A stretch of 64,000 nt of DNA from Alopecurus myosuroides (Eukaryota; Streptophyta; Magnoliopsida; Poales; Poaceae). The notes below the pieces were generated by a model, which was not told the DNA's origin, ran no database searches, and saw nothing but the letters and a program-made list of their open reading frames with translations. The stretch is taken from positions 56,384,292 to 56,448,291 of the forward strand of contig CM054060.1 in NCBI GenBank assembly GCA_028641055.1, given 5' to 3'. Shown in pieces: positions 36,470 through 45,647 of the stretch (positions are counted from its first letter, which is position 1; the number at the start of each line of letters is the position of its first letter). The position numbers and the translations under genes were made by a program.

Positions 36470-37337
36470 TCAAACGATCGACGAAATCTCGAGGGGTTAC
36501 GGATGGACGGTACGTGAGAAACCTTGCAACCGCGGAGCGATCTCAGAGGGACGCCTTAAGGGGCACCCTTGTATTCTTCATGGTGGCCACCAGGAGCATG
36601 AGCACGACACGCATGGCCATCACCTCGTACTCTTCCACGCTGCACTCCTTGACGACGCTGTCGTACATCGAAGGCAGATGGGAGATAGGAGAGGTGGGCG
36701 AGCCCGACTGTCCGTTGTCGTGATCGAACCAGGGAATTGTGAATGCGGTGTGGCGGGACGACATCATGGGAGGGCTGATAGCGATGGCGACGTGATGAAA
36801 GCCGATTGTGCTAAATGGGGAGCAAGGGGCGGCTGCCGCTAGTTGGGAGCAAGGAGGCCATGCGCGAGGAAGGCATGGCAGCGCGGTGGGTCACGCCGAC
36901 TACAAGGGAGCCAAGGTGCGCAGTGGTTCACAGAAGATCGGAGGCGTGGGTAGTGGCGGTGTCCTTTTCGGTGGCGGGATTGACCAAGACGCGACATGGG
37001 AGTGTGGAGAAGAAAAAAGGCATGGGCATGGGCTTTGCCCATCCACCCGTGTACTCGCGTGGCGAAAGAAGCGCGTGAGGAGCGCGATGGACGACATCAC
37101 ACATCGGTTCACGGTTGAAGGAACAAAACTCATTTTCTTGGACAAGAGAGATTCACGCCCTCTAATCTTCACATCATGATCCTATATAGTTGTTGATTTG
37201 TTTTGACTTAGAACAAACATTGAACTTCAATTGTGTAGAAACGGGGGAGTATGCCAGGTCATTGTTGGAAAGGAGTGTTAATTAATGTCTTATGTTTGCT
37301 TTGCAATATAAACTTAAATATCAATATGGAAAAACAT
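36470..37337. other. Unassigned GC-rich region between LINE and Stowaway remnants
   Basis: A 74-codon minus-strand frame (36543-36767) reads VVKECSVEEYEVMAMRVVLM and looks coding-like in composition, but I do not recognise it and there is no second exon or supporting signal. The rest to 37170 has overlapping frames on both strands, with no convincing gene. Confidence 0.3.
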
Positions 37338-37412
37338 AGTACTCCACCCGTCCCATATTAGTTGTCATAAGAATGAATGTATCTACAAATAATATGGGAC
37401 AGAGATAGTACA
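37338..37412. repeat. Stowaway-type MITE, degenerate
   Basis: AGTACTCCACCCGTCCCATA and AATATGGGACAGAGATAGTAC are degraded inverted ends of the CTCCCTCCGTCCC type, about 73 bp apart. The ends have diverged and no clean TA duplication can be called. Confidence 0.5.
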
Positions 37413-38017
37413 AAATTAGAATATTATATGTTGTTAAGTGGCGTACGGAAAAACAACCCCATATTGCTAGTTTTTAGAATGTGCTTGATCATCTTCTCTA
37501 GATGACTCAAAATGCAATAATTAAATACAGTAACGTGGCGTACGGGAAAAAATCTAAAAAATATAATCTTACAGACAACACACTCGATGATGCTAACAAT
37601 ATAGTACACTGCTTTGATCTAGTAGCCGTTTGAAAAAAAAAGGAGGATCCAAGGTTCAATACACCTGCAGTTCGCGCTTCCTGCCAAGCAACCAATAAAT
37701 GAAGATGGGCGGTGCCGCCGCCGATCTGCCCCGTCTCTGTGGTCTTCGGGCTATAGAGGTGCGGTGGATCTCGGCCCTCGTTGGCAAAATGATTTTAGTG
37801 TCCAGATTTGCTAGGACGGCGCTCTATTGAAGGCGACCATGCTTTTTGCAATGTTGTTTTCCTGGTTTCAGCCCCCATCTCGACGACAACGTCGAGAAGC
37901 TTGTAGAAGTGGCGTGGCTTCGCCGGCGGTTCATTTTTTTCTTCGGCTCTAGGATGGATGTAGTCTTCTTGACCTGTTGGGCCACTTCCCGTCCGCGACC
38001 AACAATATCAGGCCTTA
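37413..38017. other. Subtilase-upstream duplicate block plus unassigned sequence
   Basis: Positions 37500-37690 are homologous to 55655-55865 (shared GATGATGCTAA and GCTTCCTGCCAA words). From about 37692 to 38017 is sequence absent from the other duplicate, and this continues on the far side of the Harbinger element (40156-40307). It contains no recognisable gene. Confidence 0.45.
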
Positions 38018-38290
38018 GAGCATCTCCAGCAGTCGCGCGATCGCTGCGCCGCACGAAACAGCGTATGCAGCGACACGCTATCGTTGCTCCAGCGCGGCGG
38101 CAGAAAACGGGAATGCAGACGCGCCATCGCTGCCAAGTTTGCAGCGCGCGCACGCGCAGAGTGCAAGTGCAGCCGCGCGAAAACGAGGCGCGCGTCCAGC
38201 CGACGCTCATCAAACATAGCAAATAGCATAAATTTTAAACATAGTTTGCCTCAATAATCTACAAAACAACCACATGGCTCAAATAGCTAC

Positions 38291-40097
38291 TCAACATAGT
38301 TCATAGCCTCTATAGTTCAGGAGCAAGCACACACGATAACTTGAAACAAGTAATTCTTCTTCTTCTTCTTCATTGGCATCATCATCATCGTCATCTTCCT
38401 TATCTTGATCGTCGGCGGTGAGACTTGAAGAAGGCATTTGGGACATCAAGGAAGACATGAATGTACCGGGCTGTGCTGCCGAGTGTACTTTGGTAGCAAT
38501 GTCACTCCTCATGCCTCCACCTCCATCGCTTGATCCTCCTATACTTTCTCCAATGCCTCCAAGTGGAGGTGCTCCCATGACACCAAAGCCTCCAAGTGGA
38601 GGTACTTCCATGCCTCCAAAGCCCCCAAATGTAGGTGCTCCCATGACTCCAAAGCCCCCAAGTGGAGGTGCGCCCATGCCACCGAAGCCTCCATATGCCA
38701 TGGTACTCGCCCTTTTTTGAGCTAGGATCTCTCCACGGCAAAGCTTGACATATTCTTTTTGCTCGGCGTCAAGTTTGGACATGTCAAGGAAGATGAAGCT
38801 CCTCTCATCCTCTTGACGGCGAGTAGGTTCCTCCATTTGAATCTTCTTTTCCTCCAAAGCCAGCCTCCTCTCCTCCGCTGCCACCATCCTTGCCTCCACC
38901 TCCACCCTCCTCGCCTCCGCCGATTCCTTTCTTGTCCTTCTCTCTTCGTTTGCCTCCAATCTTGCGGTCATCATTGCTTTCATGTGAGTAGGGATGTGAA
39001 GGTGGGATCCCACTTATCCCACTTATTGTCCCACTTATACCTCATTTGTAAGTGTTCAGTTCAATTTTTTTGTCAAAGTTTTTGAACTAACCATTCACAA
39101 AAAAGATATAAGTGGGATAAGTGGGATCCCACTTTCGCATCCCTACATGTGAGACTCGATTGGATCCCTCACCGCCCCTCTTCTTGTTCTCCTTTGATTG
39201 CTTTCTTCCAAGTGGCCTCTTTGTCGGGCAACCGAGTTTGGAGTGGGGCTTCGGTTGCCTTCCTCACCTCTTGAGACATCATCTTCATCTCCACATACAA
39301 GTTGCTTGTTCTTCTCTGATTCAATCTTGCGAATAGCCGGGCGAGACCTCCACTTCTCCTCATTCTCTAGCGCTGTGTATGCATGATGCAAGGTGAATGA
39401 CTTTCCATGGCAAATTTTCCCCTTCTTGTTCTTCTTGCCGGCTCCCTTGTAGAGGTTTTGTGCAATGTTATCCTACAAACAAGAAAAGAAGAGTTAAGCA
39501 AGATAACCAAGAGAATGCAACATCATAGAAAGTGACCATATAGAAGTACTCCAAACGTACCCTATCAACATCGTTAGCTCCACTTGGATTCATAGCATCC
39601 GTTGCCGTCAACATCCCTGTCCACTTTTGGCACTCCGTCGAAATAAGTGACCAACACGACCGAAGAGATCTATCGGAGCGATTGGTTCTATCCTTCTTCA
39701 GAATCGTGCTGATACTATCCAGATACTCCTTCATCCTCGTCCAATAGGTGTCTCTAGTTTGGTTCGTGCCAACGGATGCATCCAAACCAACAACGCAATA
39801 GGTTTTGCATAGCCTCACATCTTCTTGCGAAGTGTAGCTAGTGCCCCTTCCTTTCTCTTCAATTATGCCCTCACCTTCTTCATCGAGTTCGTCACCTTCT
39901 TCATAGCCATATGCTTGACAGGGAGCAGCAGCGGCGCGCGCGGAGATTTCCGCTCGACGGTTGGAATTCGCGGGCGCTGTCACCTGGTCGGGCGTGTTGT
40001 ATGGGGAGCTCAAAACTAGCAGTGTGGGTTGGGGTTTTTGGACGCGCGCTCTAATTATTTTTGCCCTCGCTCCCTTATCGTGCGACTGCTGAAGCAC
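38291..40097 (-). CDS. PIF/Harbinger ORF1-like protein (NAM-associated/Myb-SANT type), split by a MITE
   Basis: The first exon (about 40097-39475) includes an acidic linker, then GTSYTSQEDVRLCKTYCVVG and SISTILKKDRTNRSDRSLRS, a trihelix-like DNA-binding region. The second exon resumes near 39470 (NLYKGAGKKNKKGKICHGKS) and runs to ESHM at 39148. There a hAT MITE sits, after which the frame continues KAMMTARLEANEERRTRKES as a long charged coiled coil, then a Gly/Met/Pro tandem repeat (GGFGVMGAPPLGG units, 38570-38710), and an acidic tail to the stop at 38291. Removing the MITE plus one duplication copy rejoins the frame exactly. Such proteins are often misannotated in plants as glutathione S-transferase T3-like. 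The intron borders near 39470 are inferred. Confidence 0.65.
38989..39145. mobile_element. hAT-type MITE with perfect 8-bp target duplication
   Basis: 157 bp. It starts TAGGGATGTGAAGGTGGGAT and ends ATCCCACTTTCGCATCCCTA. CATGTGAG flanks both sides (38981-38988 and 39146-39153), the 8-bp duplication expected of hAT elements. The arms contain GGGATCCCACTTATCCCAC in inverted orientation, giving a strong hairpin. The insertion lies in the coding sequence of the Harbinger accessory protein, so it is younger than that element. Confidence 0.92.
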
Positions 40098-40314
40098 GCC
40101 GCGCTGGAAAACAGACGGTTTTCGTGCGGGCGCGCGACTGTTGGAGATGCTCTTACCGGGAGAAGTGGCAGCAGTAGCGCGCTGTCGACACGGTCAAGAA
40201 GTTGGAGACGATGGGTCTCAAGTATCTCGTTGCAATTTTTGATTTTGTTGAGATGTTTTGTACTGTTCGTTGTTTCTTCTAATGCATGTGTCAACTCGGC
40301 TAGGGGCAACGGTT

Positions 40315-40381
40315 AAATACTAACGCAAATTCCTATTCTATTTGTCGCAAATACTAACGCAATTCCTATTCTATTTGTCGC
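40315..40381. repeat. Tandem duplication, 2 x 34 bp, upstream of the subtilase
   Basis: Two adjacent copies of AAATACTAACGC..TTCCTATTCTATTTGTCGC, differing by one base in length. The duplicated upstream block near 55880-55905 has only a single, diverged counterpart, so the tandem copy arose after the larger duplication or was lost there. Confidence 0.75.
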
Positions 40382-40429
40382 CGAGCGCCCATGGTACGAC
40401 TTGCTCTGATAATGCAACTGCGACCGTTA

Positions 40430-40632
40430 AGTAACATTTTTGATCCGTCCTATAATAAGCAGCACGAGATTCACGCATCGCGCCATGATCTAGACGCTTC
40501 ATTTGCAGTGATCTAACTCCCCTACTTATAATTTCAAAGAAGAAATTTTAAAAAAAAACTCGCCTACTTATACGCACCCAATGTCTCCATGCTATTGCAC
40601 ACACCCGAGACATATCTCCTGCAGTGTGCACC
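40430..40632 (+). promoter_or_regulatory. Subtilase core promoter and leader
   Basis: CCTATAATAAGCAGCA (about 40449) is a TATA-like site about 180 bp before the start codon. It is conserved in the duplicate at 55966-55982, along with ACATTTTTGAT before it and ATTCACGCATCGCG after it, which supports function before duplication. An upstream ATG at 40581 opens an 80-codon frame that overlaps the subtilase start out of frame; if transcribed it could lower translation. Confidence 0.5.
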
Positions 40633-42942
40633 ATGGCGCCCAGACCACTCACCGCACTGTGCCTCTTGCTCGCCCTAGTCGCCACCGCGCAGGCCATGGC
40701 CGAGGAGCTCGAGACGGAGGCTATGTCCTCCTACATCGTGCATGTCGCGCCTGCGCACGCGGTGCAGCCGCCGCGCCGCCACGGGCTTCTCACTTTCCGA
40801 GCATACGGCTCCTTTCTGCGTGACCACATCCCCGTGGACATGTCCAGCCCTGCGCCGACGGTGCATTACTCCTACGCCCACGCCTCCACTGGCTTCGCGG
40901 CGCGCCTCACGGAACGCCAGGCCGCTCACCTCGCGGCCCAGCCCTCCGTGCTCGCCGTCGTGCCCAGCTTGGACTATCGGCTGCACACCACGCTCACGCC
41001 ATCCTTCCTCGGCCTCTCACCGTCGTCCGGGCTGCTCCCGGCGTCCAAAGGCGGAAGGATGGTCGTCATCGGTGTCCTCGACAGCGGAGTGTACCCGATT
41101 GACCGTGCGTCCTTCGCCGCCGATCCGTCGCTGCCGCCGCCGCTTTCCAAGTTCCGCGGCGGCTGCGTCTCGACCAAATCGTTCAACGCCTCAGCGTACT
41201 GCAACAACAAGCTCGTCGGCGCCAAGTTCTTCTCCGACGGTTACGAGGCCAAGCACGGGCGGATCGTGGAGAGCGAGGTGGTGTCGAGGTCGCCGCTCGA
41301 CACCAACGGGCACGGCACGCACACAGCCTCCACCGCCGCCGGCTCAGCCGTCTCGGGCGCTTCCTTGTTCAACTACGCCAGAGGAAAAGCCGTGGGCGTG
41401 GCCCCGGGCGCGCGCATCGCCGCCTACAAGGTGTGCTGGAACGGTGCGTGCAATTCGGACGACATCCTGGCAGGGTTCGAGGCGGCCATCGCGGACGGAG
41501 TCGACATCATCTCCATGTCGCTCGGTAGCGGCGACGGCGTGGCACCAGACTTGTACCTCGACCCGACCGCCGTGGGCGCGTTCAGGGCCGCCAGCAGCGG
41601 CATCGTCGTCTCCGCCTCCGCGGGTAACAACGGGCCCTCGGAGGCCACCGCCGTGAACATCGCGCCGTGGTTCCTGACGGTAGCCGCGTCTACCGTCAAC
41701 CGTCAGTTCCCGGTGGACGTCGTTCTCGGCAACAACGACACCTACACGGGCACGGGGCTCTACGCCGACGCCCCGCTTGGGGTGACCAAAATTCCATTGG
41801 TTTATGGCGGGTATGTGGGCTCGAAATACTGCGATGCTGGGGAACTCGATGCGAGCTTGGTCGCCGGAAAGATTGTCATGTGCGATGCGGGTGGGGGCCG
41901 GGCAGAGAAAGGAGAGGCGGTCAAGACAGCCGGTGGTGTTGGATTAATCCTGGCAAGCACCAAGGGTTACCGCGAGCAGGCCATGACCATCGCCCATGTC
42001 CTCCCAGCCGCAACAGTCACGTTTGCGGCCGCTGCGAATATATTGAGGTACATCAAGACACATAGGTCCCCGGTGGCGACGATCGTGTCCCGCGGCACCG
42101 TCATCGGCAAGAGCACGCCGCCGTCCCCTAGAATGGCGTCCTTCTCGAGCCGCGGCCCGAACCGCCTTGCTATGGAGATCCTCAAGCCGGACGTGACCGC
42201 CCCGGGCGTCGATATCCTGGCCGCTTGGACAGGCGCCAACTCGCCCTCGGAGCTCAGGAGCGACACGAGGCGAGTGAAATACAACATCATATCAGGCACC
42301 TCCATGTCGTGCCCACACGTGAGCGGCGTCGCTGCGCTGCTCCGGCAGGCACATCCGAGGTGGAGCCCCGCGGCGATCAAGTCCGCGCTGATGACCACCG
42401 CGTATAATGTGGACAGCTCCGGCGCCGTGATTGGTGACATGTCCACCGGTAAGGCGTCGACGCCGTTCGTGCGTGGGGCAGGCCACGTGGACCCAAACCG
42501 CGCCACCAACCCCGGCCTGGTGTACGACGCCGGCACCAACGACTATATCTCCTTCATGTGCGCGCTGGGCTACACCAAGAAGCAGATCGCCATTTTCACG
42601 CCGGACGGCTTGGCGTTCGACTGCTCGACGCGGAGCCCCTCCGTGGGCGACCACAACTACCCGGCCTTCTCGGTGGTCTTCGGCTCGGACAAAGCGGCGG
42701 TGAAGCAGTACCGCGTCGTGACCAATGTAGGTGCCAACGCGACGGCCACGTACAGTGCCAGGATCACCAACCCGCCCGGCGTGCGTGTGACGGTAAGGCC
42801 GCAGAAGCTCCTGTTCCGTGAGTGGCGGGTGACCCAGGACCGGGAGTACGAGATCACCTTCCAGCCGCTGACCACTGAGGCCTCGTTTGGCAAACGTGTA
42901 TCAATGAGTATTTCGGTGTATATTCCCACGGGTATTGGGTGA
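40633..42942 (+). CDS. Subtilisin-like serine protease (SBT1 type), C terminus replaced by MITE sequence
   Basis: The start is ATG at 40633 (accATGgcg); GTG at 40624 is in frame but not a plausible plant start. The single exon gives 769 residues. Signal peptide about 1-22; I9 propeptide from SSYIVHVAPAH to about 120; S8 domain from about 143. The triad is visible: Asp150 (VLDSG), His227 (GHGTHTAS), Ser557 (GTSMSCPHVSG), with oxyanion Asn332 (ASAGNNGPS). A PA-like insertion covers about 350-480. The Fn3-like domain begins near 670 but is cut: after LTTE (residue 749) the last 20 residues come from a MITE and end at a MITE stop. The original ending (GVTGEEYSLQYSQENKYAFG to the stop at 43421) is intact downstream. 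Family members are secreted apoplastic proteases. Fn3 is reported to matter for activity in some subtilases, so this allele may be impaired. A functional neofunctionalised form cannot be excluded. Confidence 0.9.
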   Translation: MAPRPLTALCLLLALVATAQAMAEELETEAMSSYIVHVAPAHAVQPPRRHGLLTFRAYGSFLRDHIPVDMSSPAPTVHYSYAHASTGFAARLTERQAAHLAAQPSVLAVVPSLDYRLHTTLTPSFLGLSPSSGLLPASKGGRMVVIGVLDSGVYPIDRASFAADPSLPPPLSKFRGGCVSTKSFNASAYCNNKLVGAKFFSDGYEAKHGRIVESEVVSRSPLDTNGHGTHTASTAAGSAVSGASLFNYARGKAVGVAPGARIAAYKVCWNGACNSDDILAGFEAAIADGVDIISMSLGSGDGVAPDLYLDPTAVGAFRAASSGIVVSASAGNNGPSEATAVNIAPWFLTVAASTVNRQFPVDVVLGNNDTYTGTGLYADAPLGVTKIPLVYGGYVGSKYCDAGELDASLVAGKIVMCDAGGGRAEKGEAVKTAGGVGLILASTKGYREQAMTIAHVLPAATVTFAAAANILRYIKTHRSPVATIVSRGTVIGKSTPPSPRMASFSSRGPNRLAMEILKPDVTAPGVDILAAWTGANSPSELRSDTRRVKYNIISGTSMSCPHVSGVAALLRQAHPRWSPAAIKSALMTTAYNVDSSGAVIGDMSTGKASTPFVRGAGHVDPNRATNPGLVYDAGTNDYISFMCALGYTKKQIAIFTPDGLAFDCSTRSPSVGDHNYPAFSVVFGSDKAAVKQYRVVTNVGANATATYSARITNPPGVRVTVRPQKLLFREWRVTQDREYEITFQPLTTEASFGKRVSMSISVYIPTGIG

Positions 42943-43266
42943 AAACACTAATCTCACCCAAAACACTTTATTACACCATAATTCCCTTCCTTAGCAATAC
43001 TCTCCAACGATTTAATTGTTTGGGAGCGGCCGGAGGGGTCGTCAGAATGGCTTCCGAGCGAGCGATTTTCACGGTCAATCCACCAAAACGCGAGATGGCA
43101 GGAGCGTTTGCAATACACGCTGACCCGACGTGGTTCGTGGTGTTTTCCGGAGTTTGGTCTGCGTAAGACTGGCCTGCCAAACGATGGGCCGGGTGGTTTC
43201 TCGTGTTTTTAGCTGGGCTGGGAAAATACACTACAACCCTCCCGACACACGTCTGCCAAACGAGGC
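42880..43266. mobile_element. 387-bp MITE inserted in the subtilase coding sequence
   Basis: The ends are inverted: GCCTCGTTTGGCAAACGTGT at 42880 and ACACGTCTGCCAAACGAGGC ending at 43266. They are flanked by CTGAG on both sides (42875-42879 and 43267-43271). Removing the element and one CTGAG restores LTTE-GVTGEEYSL in frame. The superfamily is uncertain: a 5-bp duplication is unusual, and no transposase is encoded. A related, incomplete copy begins near 44046. The interior contains ATTGGGTGAAAACACTAATC, shared with that second copy. Confidence 0.88.
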
Positions 43267-43271
43267 CTGAG

Positions 43272-43421
43272 GGTGTAACCGGCGAGGAGTACTCGCTCCA
43301 ATATTCACAAGAAAACAAGTACGCGTTCGGGTCCATCGAGTGGAGCGACGGCGAGCACACGGTGACCAGCCCCATCGCCATCACATGGCTTCCCGCGAGC
43401 AATGGAATCGCGGAGATGTGA
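43272..43421 (+). pseudogene. Severed 3' end of the subtilase coding sequence
   Basis: 49 codons, GVTGEEYSLQYSQENKYAFG then SIEWSDGEHTVTSPIAITW, ending IAEM and TGA at 43419-43421. The SIEWSDGEHTVTSPIAI block is the hallmark last strand region of the plant subtilase Fn3-like domain. No frame damage has accumulated, which points to a recent insertion or to rescue by splicing across the MITE. A possible polyadenylation signal AATAAA lies at 43490-43495. Confidence 0.88.
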
Positions 43422-43616
43422 TGGATCTACGTGGGGTGCGGGGTTCGTCACACCTATGATCAACTACTGTTTGCGTGACTAGATCCAGGAATAAAATTGT
43501 TATAAACCGGCTCGGTTGATGGAGGAGCGATGATGAAGGTGGCGCGCCTCTGTCTCGACCCGGTCTTTATAGTCGTCCCTAGTTGGTCCAAGAATCTATT
43601 TCGTATTCTTTTACTA

Positions 43617-43729
43617 CTCCCTCCGTCTCAAAATAATTGTTGTTGAAATAGGTTAAAATGGATGTATCTAGCACTAAAATATATCTAAACAGGTCCATTC
43701 CAATGATATTTATTTTGAGATGGAGGGAG
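43617..43729. mobile_element. Stowaway MITE, complete
   Basis: 113 bp. It starts CTCCCTCCGTCTCAAAATAA and ends TTATTTTGAGATGGAGGGAG, flanked by TA on both sides (43615-43616 and 43730-43731), the Tc1/Mariner-type target duplication. It lies about 200 bp downstream of the original subtilase stop. No coding capacity. Confidence 0.92.
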
Positions 43730-43909
43730 TACTTGTATAGTTGTTTGTACTCTTGATGATTATTATTAAAAAATTGTTGACTTTTTCGCAAATGAATAAC
43801 CCACGAGAACAATATTTCCATGTATCATAGGTAAACTAGAAGGATAAGCTCGCGCTTTACTGTGCGCCTATATAGGAAATCAGTATGCTCAATAATCCAA
43901 AGCTCTTTG

Positions 43910-44031
43910 GATGAACACTGGCGGCATGCTTAACACATGCAAGTCGAATGGGAAGTGGTGTTTCCAGTGGCGGACGGGTGAGTAACGCGTAAGAACCTGC
44001 CCTTGGGAGGGGAACAACAACTGGAAACGGT
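43910..44031 (+). pseudogene. Nuclear plastid DNA insertion: 5' part of chloroplast 16S rRNA gene
   Basis: GGATGAACACTGGCGGCATG through GTTTCCAGTGGCGGACGGGT to CAACAACTGGAAACGGT matches the 5' domain of plastid 16S rRNA (about positions 20-140 of the gene). Similarity starts and stops abruptly and there is no rRNA operon around it, so it is a short NUPT, not a working rRNA gene. Three differences from the plastid sequence as I know it (GCTGG to ACTGG, GGACGG to GAATGG) are all C-to-T or G-to-A, as expected for methylated nuclear cytosines. Confidence 0.9.
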
Positions 44032-44045
44032 GAGACTTTACCATC

Positions 44046-44180
44046 CGGCCTCGCTTGGCAGCAAGGTTTTTTGTCTTTTGGTGGGTATTATCTCTAGGGT
44101 TTTCGGTAAAAACACTAGTCTCATCCAATACTCCCCCCCTCCTCCATCCAATCCCCTTCATTATAAACCCCTACCACTAA
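44046..44180. repeat. Partial second copy of the subtilase-disrupting MITE family
   Basis: GGCCTCGCTTGGCAGCAAGG, then GGGTATTATCTC and TAAAAACACTAGTCTCATCC follow the same order as the left half of the 42880 element. The right terminal repeat is not found; instead a further CCTCGTTTGGTACAAAGG start appears at about 44186. Incomplete or rearranged. Confidence 0.55.
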
Positions 44181-44941
44181 ACCACCTCGTTTGGTACAAA
44201 GGTTTAGACATACATGTCGTTTCACGAATAAAACCTGATCTTTTATCTTTTTCCACAAAACTTGAGCACACGATTTCAGCAATATTTCTGATTTAAGGTC
44301 ATCAACATAAACCTGGTCTTTTTCCACACGACGTGAGCACACAGGTCAACAAAACAAACCTCATTTTTTTCACAGCAATTGAACGCACAGATTCAGAAAT
44401 TATTTTACTTCGAGGTGCTCAATAAAAATATAATCTCATGAACATCTCATACGTTGATAATTATGATCATCAACAAGCGCATGCATGACTACGGGAACAA
44501 GCATTTCACGCATAACTACATGAGCATATCATCGGTTGAATAAAAAATGGTTTTAATCAGGAGAAAACATCTCACTCCCTATTACAGTTGCAAGAACATC
44601 TTAGTTATAAGCATCGATGGAAACTGGATTTGTTCCTTCTTCAAGCTGGGAACGTGAATGCATGCTACAACACCGACCTGGATCATGCGAGGTTCTATCA
44701 AGAAGTTATCAGTGTACAATGTTACAAAGACATCCAAAGATGCTGAATCATTCAGATAAAAAAAATGTTTTCACTCAAACGGATAATATCTACAAAGCAC
44801 GGTAATAATATCTGCATGTACAGTACAAAATATGTGCCACTATTTCAGATCGATAAGTTTTGACTTCAGAAAAGAAGATGAATCACAAAAAGGAGAGTTT
44901 AGACTGCAGAAAAGAAGGTTGTTGAAGATCAATTTTTTTCA

Positions 44942-45155
44942 GAACCAACTAATCCACTAGCTTATTTGTTGTTGACAGAAAAATTATAAGTCTTCAAAAC
45001 CACTTTAATAAACCTAAGACTTTGTTGCTGACACAAGCCACACAAAGTTGTATTGTTCACAGAGAAATTAGAAGTCTCCACTTTAACTAATCCACTATCT
45101 TATTTTGTGTTCACACAAGACATACAAAGTTGTATTGTTCACAGAAAAATTAGAA
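44942..45155. repeat. Imperfect tandem repeat, about 2-3 units of 75-85 bp
   Basis: The word ACAAAGTTGTATTGTTCACA, followed by GAAATTAGAAGTCT-like sequence and CTAATCCACTA..CTTATTT, recurs in head-to-tail order (units near 44945, 45040 and 45122). No coding role is evident. The surrounding 44200-45640 has only short open frames and no recognisable gene. Confidence 0.55.
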
Positions 45156-45647
45156 ATCATGCATCAACTATGCGCAAAATACCGGTTCAACTTTTAACAG
45201 CAAGAATAGTACATGAACGTCAAGAAAATCATGTGAACCTTTTTCCTGGAAGTCATGATGAAAATGGCAGTGCAAGATTCATTCTATATGTGATCTTAAA
45301 TACAATCGTAGCTAACTCATTGAACAGGCGTAAAGAAGAAATATTGCTGCAGCTAATAGTTGCCAAATTTTCTGGAATACCTAGGCCATACGATGGCGTA
45401 ATTAATCATCATGTGTAATTAACTAAAAGCTAGCAGCGGGGGGAAAATATAAGACAAAATAAAGCCGAATATACATGTGACAAGCAACACAGAGGGAACT
45501 TTTGTTACTACTATAATTGAGTAGTGACACAATTTATATAAATATCTTGACCGCCAATAATTTGGCTCAGATTTGAACAGGATAGCTAAGAACAAAATAA
45601 TATTTACTATTGTATATGTATAGTAGGGAAAATGATTCCTACTCCTG

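Larger units (their letters stand above)
38018..40152 (-). mobile_element. PIF/Harbinger-type element with accessory ORF only
   Basis: The ends are inverted: GAGCATCTCCAGCAGTCGCG at 38018 and CGCGACTGTTGGAGATGCTC ending at 40152. Both are flanked by TTA (38015-38017 and 40153-40155), the diagnostic PIF/Harbinger target duplication. Length 2,135 bp including a nested 157-bp hAT MITE plus its duplication. It carries a Myb/SANT or NAM-associated type ORF on the minus strand but no DDE transposase. It must therefore be mobilised in trans, if at all. It lies about 480 bp upstream of the subtilase start codon. Confidence 0.87.

Noticed and set aside
36543..36767. Small gene on the minus strand (VVKECSVEEYEVMAMR)
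   Set aside because: No recognisable family, no supporting exon, and it lies between transposon remnants. Noted under the unassigned region instead.
40742..41656. 304-codon plus-strand frame overlapping the subtilase
   Set aside because: It is an out-of-frame shadow of the GC3-rich subtilase gene, rich in Arg/Ser/Pro with no domain.
43910..44031. A bacterial or functional rRNA gene
   Set aside because: Only 122 bp of the 16S 5' domain is present, with abrupt edges and plant nuclear surroundings; a NUPT fits better.
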